A stretch of 64,000 nt of DNA from Sanghuangporus weigelae. Taxonomy: Eukaryota; Basidiomycota; Agaricomycetes; Hymenochaetales; Hymenochaetaceae. Below are positions 58,801 to 64,000 of this stretch, one piece after another; the stretch's first letter is position 1; every line of letters starts with the position of its first letter. The stretch covers positions 1,116,001 through 1,180,000 of the forward strand of contig CP137323.1 in the NCBI GenBank assembly GCA_033182465.1, in the 5' to 3' direction. The position numbers were made by a program, and so were the translations under genes. Below the pieces are notes generated by a model, which did no database searches, had not been told where the DNA came from, and was given only the letters and a program-made list of their open reading frames with translations.

Positions 58801-60480
58801 TCACGATATAACTTCAAGATTCTCCATTGGCCAGGCAAGAAGAACCAAGCTGACGAGCTATCACGACGATCCGACTATATGCCAGAGGACAAGGACAACT
58901 TAGGAGTTACCTTATTACCTCCTGATACGATCAAGCAACAAACATTGCGACGCACAGAGATCAACGGTCTATACAAGCTAGAAACTGAAATGGTCACTAT
59001 CTCTGATCCTATTATCCGAACGATCAAGAGGAACTACAATACCGAGGAGGCTAAGAAGGAAATTCAGGCGATCAAGCAGAGCAACGGCTACAGTTACAGG
59101 AACGGCTTGCACTACGTAACCAATGCATTATATATCCCGCCGTCCGCCAACCTACGAGCGTTGCTAATCCGAAGGCGCCATGATCACAAACTTGCAGGCC
59201 ACCCAGGAGCAGAAAAGACCATAGAGCTTGTAAAGCGATCATACTATTGGCCGAAGATGGAAGAAATGATCCGAGCATATACCGCAACCTGCGACATATG
59301 TCAGCGTGCAAAACCGATTCGACAGTTTCGAAATCCGCCGCTCCAACCGTTGGAGGCACCACATCAACCATGGGAAACCATAACCTGTGACCTGATTACC
59401 GACTTACCAGTTAGCAATGAAGGCTACAGTGCGATACTCGTTATAGTGGACAAACTCACTAAAATGGGGAAGTTCATTCCTTGCCAAGGAATACCCAATG
59501 CTAAGCAGTTGGCACGTTTGTTCCGCCAACATGTCTTCAAATACTACGGGGCCCCTAAACGAGTAATCTCCGACCGAGGTAGCAACTTCACCGCGCAATT
59601 CCTCAAGGAGTTCTGCAGACTCATCGATGTCGATTGGAAAACTAGTACAGCGTATCATCCACAAACCGATGGTCAAACCGAGCGACTAAATCAAGAGCTT
59701 GAACAGTACTTACGCTGCTATGTGTCCTACCGACAAACAGATTGGGCAGAGTACATCGATATAGCAGAATTCGCCTACAACAACAGGAAGCACAGTACTA
59801 CACATCAGTCACCATTCTATACACTGTATGGATGGCATCCTCACCTGGACGTTGCGGAGACCGGTGATTCAAACGTCCCAGAAGCAATAAATCACCTAGA
59901 GGAGCTTCGACAAGTACAGCAAGAAGCCTATAATTCGATTAGGCAAGCGAATGAGGCAATGAAGCTTTATGCAGACCTGCATCGAGGCAAACTGCCAGAG
60001 TACAAGCCGGGAGACGAAGTGTTACTAGACATGAGGAATCTCAGTCGATTGGAACCAACGAAGAAACTTGCAATGAAATGGGCAGGGCCTTATAAAGTCG
60101 AGAAGGCAGTCGGACAAGTGTCATTCAGATTACGCTTACCCGAAACCCTTCCGATCCACCCAGTGTTTCATGCGAGTCTTCTCAGGCCTTACAAACGAAA
60201 GGAATACCCTGGAAGACCCACTTTGGATGAACCACCACCTATTGAAGTGGAGGGAGAAGCAGAGTACGAAGTGGAGACGATTCATAATACAAGACGTCAT
60301 CGGAGCAAGGTCCAATACCTTATCCAATGGAAAGGATACCAGGAGCGAACATGGGAGCCACTTGACAACCTCAAGAACTCCTATCAAATGATCGAAGCAT
60401 TCCATAAAAAGTATCCTCAGGCAATCCAGCCATCGAACCTTAACCAATGGATCGCCGCACGAAAACGAATGAGGCAATAG
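55888..60480 (+). CDS. pol: Pol polyprotein: protease, RT, RNase H, integrase, chromodomain
   Basis: The frame is open from inside gag; the first ATG is at 56002, giving 1492 aa from there. Numbered from that Met, the aspartic protease has LIDSGATCS near 32-40. A long Lys/Glu/Arg-rich linker of ~350 residues follows. RT runs from about 520, with YLDD at 691-694. RNase H has ETDASDVAIGAVLQ near 840. The integrase zinc finger (HDHKLAGHPG to CDICQRAKP) begins near 1059, the catalytic DDE core starts at TCDLITDLP near 1129 and includes ISDRGSNF and HPQTDGQTERLNQ, and the GPY/F module is KLAMKWAGPYKV. A chromodomain (VQYLIQWKGYQERTWEPLDNL...) sits near 1420-1475 and would steer integration to marked chromatin. 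No breaks are seen. Confidence 0.95.
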   Translation, partial: KRLRPPSNETARCECDKGDEKGFNNQCFKPPGFNPSEAMYNKRLPIQALHPRLPIRVKVGTKTLAVKALIDSGATCSTIHPNLVRHYSLFKKRLDHPRPLNNADGSPNQGGAITHEVYTLIFDGPKPQPQTLAVATTGQDQVILGIDYLAKVNPEIDWKNQVWNRNGNSIPFELNVIRATKKRRHRKRKRKRQTKGKPDKTRPRHNTKQQAQDRDNYRHSGAPGIIFAPRRDNNGHSHETKPQAKPETRPATPRLEQAKQTPEVKSPSTENIPDSATKQPQQETANKHHRDEEEINYTPKRWKKQAPQGTSIVQRRPRHIPRRMIPAWQLYQTSEGETEEITGKHSLDEQEEINDSPKRWKKQPPQKIHPLRQNMPEDEELWPSPEENPGMKYRIRPRKTRYPEKPVAGIIRPRTASLMRGASPTPKRTRWADNESDIEMQDEQETTEDTPMHDIEPEDIESLRTTNQPATLTRKEELAAKLELDINRNWSPRQQNQVSQPLNKASSVSQQYSQQKAAAEGLLGTQKRDWRKLLPKEIEDYADVFDPDKSRRLPKHTKWDMAINLKEGVPLPKPRPIIKLTREEQAALDAYVKELLDKGWIEKVQPHEPCPVAAPVFFVGKKDGGARAVTDYRDINDTTVSDPYPIPIMSVLPEKLEKGKFFFTLDMRSGYNNLRIQEGDEWKAAFRVGNAVYKPKVMMFGMKNSPAVFQRFMNDNFEYWLRTEEALNYLDDLIGQAQTEEEHWKLLRAILQKCRELDIYLKIEKCHFLQTQLDYLGFVVGTKGIQMDPYKLKAIHEWPVPKTKRQVRKFQGFCNFYRRFIRNYADTFAPIGDLIKKDRKFIWAEAQDKAFESIKKAFETEVALAMPKPDKPYTLETDASDVAIGAVLQQEDNQGELRPLGFMSKTLTNTQRNYPTHDKEMLAIMEALKHWRHLLEGTKEPVTIRSDHANLRYFMTAQNLSRRQARWALELSRYNFKILHWPGKKNQADELSRRSDYMPEDKDNLGVTLLPPDTIKQQTLRRTEINGLYKLETEMVTISDPIIRTIKRNYNTEEAKKEIQAIKQSNGYSYRNGLHYVTNALYIPPSANLRALLIRRRHDHKLAGHPGAEKTIELVKRSYYWPKMEEMIRAYTATCDICQRAKPIRQFRNPPLQPLEAPHQPWETITCDLITDLPVSNEGYSAILVIVDKLTKMGKFIPCQGIPNAKQLARLFRQHVFKYYGAPKRVISDRGSNFTAQFLKEFCRLIDVDWKTSTAYHPQTDGQTERLNQELEQYLRCYVSYRQTDWAEYIDIAEFAYNNRKHSTTHQSPFYTLYGWHPHLDVAETGDSNVPEAINHLEELRQVQQEAYNSIRQANEAMKLYADLHRGKLPEYKPGDEVLLDMRNLSRLEPTKKLAMKWAGPYKVEKAVGQVSFRLRLPETLPIHPVFHASLLRPYKRKEYPGRPTLDEPPPIEVEGEAEYEVETIHNTRRHRSKVQYLIQWKGYQERTWEPLDNLKNSYQMIEAFHKKYPQAIQPSNLNQWIAARKRMRQ

Positions 60481-60655
60481 TTGCACCACATGCACTCCAC
60501 CCGATGGAGCCGCTTATGGATCCACAATAGAGACGATGAGTAAGGTCCCCAATGACCTTACCAAGCGATGACATCAATGTGGCACACCAAAGCGAGAGCA
60601 GAGATAGAAGAATTAGGCAAGACATCGCCGACATACCAACAAGATGGTATAAAAC

Positions 60656-61732
60656 ATGGAGAACTTCGAGCTAAGGAACAACAACTCGAATCTCAACAGC
60701 TCTACTTCACTGCAGACGAACCACTACTCAGCTATGCCTATTTTCGACGAGCTACATGCATTCTGTCAACCAGAAGATGCACCAGAATGGACATTTACAC
60801 TCAGGCCACCGACCGAACGTTATCAATGGCCACAGCTGTGCAACCGATTCAACGAAGAGAACTACGAAGACGAAATCGTACCCCTATGCCCAGGAAAGTA
60901 CTTCGACGATCTATTTGACAAGTGGAACGCAGTCCACCACAACCGAGACGAAATACCCCATCTTATGATGGCGAATCACTCAGACGAGTGGTTATTCAAA
61001 CTCAGTAACCCTCGAGACGCAGCATTACGCCGACTCAATGATGATGCATTTCTAACCTACGCGATCGAACTCGAAACACAAGCATTACATCGAGGCAAGA
61101 TCGACTTTAGGCACGAAACGACATACAAGAACATCATGGGCATCTATCATTCGGCAATTCAAATTTGCGCCTACCGACGAGACATGACTACCGCAATTCT
61201 TAACCGAATGATGCGATGGAGTCACTATCATCCGATGAGCATCGATGCGATGAAGTACATTATATACATAGCCGACCAGACGGGCTTCTATGCATCCCAC
61301 ACCATGCAGTTCATGACGGTACTCAACATGACGAAGTATTACGAAGGAACGAGATACCGAACGGTTATTGAAGCAAGGAACTCTACTACGGACGAGGTAC
61401 CACTCGACAACATCGAGCACCACGTAGTCGAAGGCAAAGAGGTTAACTACGACCCTCATTACCTTATGGAACTCAACAACCGAGAGGAAGAAGCCAGAGA
61501 AAAACTACAGGCTACACGACACCCCTTGCTGGAAGATCTGATGATCTCAGTCTACCAGTACCCGAACGAACTCTACCAGCCGGACGAGATGCTTACTATG
61601 TCGGAACAGGAGGACATGTACATACACTCCGACGATACAGAGTCAAGTGAAGAAGGTGAAAGCAGGGAACTATATACCCCAGCGAACTCGGCCCAGACTA
61701 CACCTGAGGCTGAAGAATCCGAAGATTTGTAA
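60656..61732 (+). CDS. Retroelement ORF5 downstream of pol, 358 aa, unknown function
   Basis: It starts 175 nt after the pol stop, in a different frame, and is open for 358 codons. The middle looks like a folded helical domain (LRRLNDDAFLTYAIELETQA, KNIMGIYHSAIQICAYRRD, HPMSIDAMKYIIYIADQTG). The C-terminal ~60 residues are strongly acidic with Glu/Ser repeats. There is no signal peptide or membrane helix, so it is not an envelope glycoprotein in spite of its env-like position. Codon use resembles gag and pol. No known family. Confidence 0.7.
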   Translation: MENFELRNNNSNLNSSTSLQTNHYSAMPIFDELHAFCQPEDAPEWTFTLRPPTERYQWPQLCNRFNEENYEDEIVPLCPGKYFDDLFDKWNAVHHNRDEIPHLMMANHSDEWLFKLSNPRDAALRRLNDDAFLTYAIELETQALHRGKIDFRHETTYKNIMGIYHSAIQICAYRRDMTTAILNRMMRWSHYHPMSIDAMKYIIYIADQTGFYASHTMQFMTVLNMTKYYEGTRYRTVIEARNSTTDEVPLDNIEHHVVEGKEVNYDPHYLMELNNREEEAREKLQATRHPLLEDLMISVYQYPNELYQPDEMLTMSEQEDMYIHSDDTESSEEGESRELYTPANSAQTTPEAEESEDL

Positions 61733-62272
61733 ACAACTCTTCTTTTATGCAACCCCTTTCCCATATCGTGACCCGACATGGTCAATTATGCATTTCATTC
61801 TTACCTTATGATATTTATGGTCACATCCGACCAAATTATGCTTTATGCACCTCTTTATTTCACGCTTATTCGGCCAACCAGCACAAATGAAGCACTATGC
61901 AGAAGTGTCAAAGAACCTACAAGGGCCTAGACATTTTGTATATTGTTTTATTGTGCCGGCTCCGAATTAGCAGATTATGCCTACCTTTTATTATCCTCTA
62001 TGCAACGGAGAAGCCAAAAGTTTACGTGAAGTCACTCCCTTGCATCATGCTAGGATGTGCCTTCACGCTGAAAGGCACTCCAATTACACTCTTTCTTCGA
62101 AAAAACTCCATTTGGGGGTTGAAGAGCCGTAGGTAAACACCTGGAACTTCACTCCCAAATTGGTATAAAACTTATTCATTAACGACTTTATGATTTCTTT
62201 CTTATCACTTTCAATTGCGTCATATTCTTTACATGATGCACATTTCATATTCATATCCCTTCCCACCACCCT
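61733..62272. other. Retroelement 3' non-coding spacer
   Basis: T-rich spacer between ORF5 and the antisense gene, a possible 3' end region for both. A 79-codon plus-strand frame at 61897-62136 has no domain. Confidence 0.4.
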
Positions 62273-62588
62273 TTACAAGTCAATGTCTTCCCAGACACCC
62301 TTTTCACGACGTTCCTGCGAAGCAATACCTGCATTTTCGACGACCGGATCGATAACCTCAACGTCATAACCGAGCGCGAGGTGAACTCGAAGCGCGACAG
62401 TAGTAACATCGCGCTGGAACGATTGCATTTCGAAGTCAGCCTCCTAGAGGATGATTAACAACTCGAAACGGCACAGAGCATGCATCACTTACCTGAGCAC
62501 GCCTCTTACGCTCCAAAATCCAATGATTTATGCCGAAAATCGCGACAATAACGACAAAAACAGTAACAGCAGCGGCGACTTTCGACAT
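62273..62588 (-). CDS. Antisense, intron-containing small membrane protein in the retroelement
   Basis: Two exons on the minus strand, 62493-62588 and 62273-62443, are joined across a 49-nt GTAAGT...CTCTAG intron to 88 aa. Exon 1 codes for one strong membrane helix (AAAVTVFVVIVAIFGINHWI) followed by a basic stop-transfer stretch (LERKRRAQ). Exon 2 codes for a soluble helical tail (EADFEMQSFQRDVTTVALRV) ending in a short acidic stretch with EKGVWEDIDL. Frame is kept across the junction, and the stop is at 62273-62275. It lies between ORF5 and the 3' LTR, transcribed away from the LTR. Retroelement RNA on the plus strand would not splice this intron, since its sites are antisense. It may be a captured host gene or an element-encoded membrane factor. 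No family recognised. Confidence 0.6.
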
Positions 62589-62671
62589 TTTGGAGCAGAG
62601 ATGATGATGGTTTGATAGCAAAAATCAACCATCACTAGGCGACCCTTTATCCGAGCTTTCTCACGGATTAG

Positions 62672-62697
62672 GATGAACATTTCTCCGAAAGTTCATC
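62672..62697 (+). other. Stem-loop before the polypurine tract
   Basis: GATGAAC (62672-62678) pairs with GTTCATC (62691-62697); allowing one bulged A, TTT and AAA extend the stem around a CTCCG loop. It lies directly upstream of the polypurine tract. Confidence 0.45.
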
Positions 62698-62699
62698 TT

Positions 62700-62707
62700 A
62701 GGGGGGG
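62700..62707 (+). other. Polypurine tract
   Basis: AGGGGGGG lies a few bases before the 3' LTR start and is the expected primer for plus-strand DNA synthesis in Ty3/gypsy elements. Confidence 0.7.
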
Positions 62708-62712
62708 TGTAG

Positions 62713-64000
62713 TGAAAGGATCCGCTCAAAAACTCGCATCAGGATCGACACGATCAACAGATCTACACGATCAGCTTTCCAAACGCGACCGGTAACCAAG
62801 CCAGCTATCAAAGGCCCAAGCAATCGAGCGGCCTAGGCAACAGTAACCCGTTACCACCCGAGCGCTAGAAGCACCGAAGCGGATACGTAATCCCGCTAAC
62901 AGCTAACACCGCCGACCGCCTATTACCGCGGACTACCACTCTAACGCCGCCGACCAAGCAACCAGAGCGACCTCGATCAAAAGAAGCGATCAAACTTCTT
63001 AGAAGTCCAGAAGCACAACTACTAAAGCCTAAACGCTAAAAGGCTAAAGGCTAATAAGGTTTATGGAGACCTCACTGGCATTTCAGCACTGTCAAGTCTG
63101 TGCACGAGTTTACATGGTCCTTTATGAAGTATACTACTTAGTATGCACGGCAACAGTTGGTACGCGTGACTGTCACATCGAAACCGAGCGACACCTTCAA
63201 GATACAATGCATTCCAATCCACCAAACCCAGTGGTACCCAAGAAACGAGAGGAACTCACGATCACAACTCGAACCCCTCGAACTGCGAACCCGATAACTT
63301 GGAGAATGATTGGATGGTATAGACCGGAGTTGCACACACCATGTCCAGCATCTACGATACAGGCAAACCTTTATTTACCAAGAGATGCGAACCTGGAGAC
63401 CAAGCAATTACAACTCCTTATACAACGAAGGATATGGCGCTACATTCGAGATATACGATACGAAGGCAAAGCATGGCTAGTCACCAGAACCCAGCAGAAC
63501 CCACCAGCAGAGCTTATGCAGTTCATGATATGCCTTGGACCATACTCTACACCGACCCGACACCTTAACACTGACGTGCGAGTTATGCTTACCCTCGCTG
63601 GACCTCGAGATGAATTCCGAAGAATCACATACCGAGCAGCCTACATCGCTCCAAGAGCAAAGATGCCACTCAATGACGGCAATGACATCGTTATGGAGTA
63701 CTGACAGTGGAGCATTCCATATCGGAGCACCACCTCTATTGTCTCAGTCAGCAACTCCAAAGAATTCTGTCATAGTGGAGACGACCTTACAAAGATTGGA
63801 GCAAAGTGGAGCGAAGCGCAGCAGGATGACAAAGGAACAGATGTAATGGTGGAGGAAAGTGGAGTAAAGTGGAGACAGGATGAGTAAGAAATAGGACGGA
63901 AAATGGAATATCTGGGAGCATAAATAGTTGTAGGATTAGGCCCTCATTTCCCCATCTTTCGATCCTCTTAACACACTGGTGTAAAGCTTGCCCTACAGCG
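62713..64000 (+). repeat. 3' LTR (truncated by window end)
   Basis: 1288 bp are visible, matching 51934-53221 of the 5' LTR with no difference seen on reading. The remaining ~224 bp would lie past the window. Confidence 0.9.
63063..63704 (+). CDS. LTR-encoded ORF, second copy (3' LTR)
   Basis: Same 213-aa frame as at 52284-52925. In the 3' LTR it would sit at the far end of a genomic RNA, so translation from here would need its own transcript. Confidence 0.45.
   Translation: METSLAFQHCQVCARVYMVLYEVYYLVCTATVGTRDCHIETERHLQDTMHSNPPNPVVPKKREELTITTRTPRTANPITWRMIGWYRPELHTPCPASTIQANLYLPRDANLETKQLQLLIQRRIWRYIRDIRYEGKAWLVTRTQQNPPAELMQFMICLGPYSTPTRHLNTDVRVMLTLAGPRDEFRRITYRAAYIAPRAKMPLNDGNDIVMEY

Larger units (their letters stand above)
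51934..64000 (+). mobile_element. Young Ty3/gypsy chromovirus, 3' LTR cut by the window end
   Basis: The 5' LTR begins near 51934 and the 3' LTR near 62713, an offset of 10,779 bp that holds for every LTR landmark. Internal order: ORF1 (53507), ORF2 (53845), gag (54809), pol (protease, RT, RNase H, integrase, chromodomain), ORF5 (60656), an antisense spliced gene (62588-62273) and a polypurine tract. Integrase after RT/RNase H plus a C-terminal chromodomain places it in the chromovirus branch of Metaviridae. All main frames are open, and I saw no difference between the LTRs in the 1288 bp that can be compared, so insertion is recent. The projected full length is about 12.3 kb, long for a fungal element. 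Confidence 0.93.

Noticed and set aside
60568-60918. 116-codon plus-strand frame between pol and ORF5
   Set aside because: Overlaps the start of the longer ORF5 in another phase and looks like its shadow.

Overview
The window looks like nuclear DNA of a filamentous basidiomycete, probably an Agaricomycete. Genes carry many short introns (about 45-80 nt, GTRNGT...YAG). The protein set is fungal: a KRE6/SKN1-type GH16 protein, an HSP9/HSP12 protein, a DIC1 carrier and small secreted proteins. Transposons include a chromodomain-bearing Ty3/gypsy element. All coordinates below come from hand splicing; no search was run.

Layout. 0-4.7 kb: a GC-rich GH16 type II membrane protein gene (+). 5.8-9.1 kb: a four-helix membrane protein of unknown function (+). 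9.7-11.5 kb: catalase (-). 12-15.8 kb: an accessory stretch with a small unknown two-exon gene and a broken Fic/Doc-family gene. 15.8-18.3 kb: an RBM18-like RRM protein and an RS-rich protein, transcribed divergently from a 129-bp gap. 19.0-20.3 kb: a decayed SDR reductase. 20.9-21.6 kb: ribosomal protein uL14 (RPL23). 22.7-23.5 kb: a hydrophobic secreted protein. 24.8-26.6 kb: mitochondrial dicarboxylate carrier with an 11-nt microexon. 27.6-28.9 kb: the intact SDR paralogue. 30.5-31.8 kb: a third, broken SDR copy on the other strand. 32.0-32.4 kb: HSP12-like stress protein. 35.2-36.4 kb: an intronless disordered protein. 37.3-39.4 kb: a C2H2 zinc-finger protein. 41.3-43.2 kb: an SMP-30/gluconolactonase-like protein. 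43.2-51.9 kb: gene-poor DNA holding a hAT-like MITE and a 1.1-kb fold-back element.

51.9-64.0 kb is one young Ty3/gypsy chromovirus with long LTRs that look identical; the 3' LTR runs off the window. It is the most unusual part. Besides gag and pol, which are joined by a canonical -1 slippery heptamer, it carries two extra ORFs before gag and one after pol. Each LTR holds a 213-codon ORF, and an antisense, intron-containing small membrane-protein gene lies just before the 3' LTR.

The host genes are mostly unrelated housekeeping, stress and wall genes. The catalase and HSP12-like promoters share a TATA box with nearby AGGGG stress-type motifs. The three SDR copies show a local gene family at different stages of decay.
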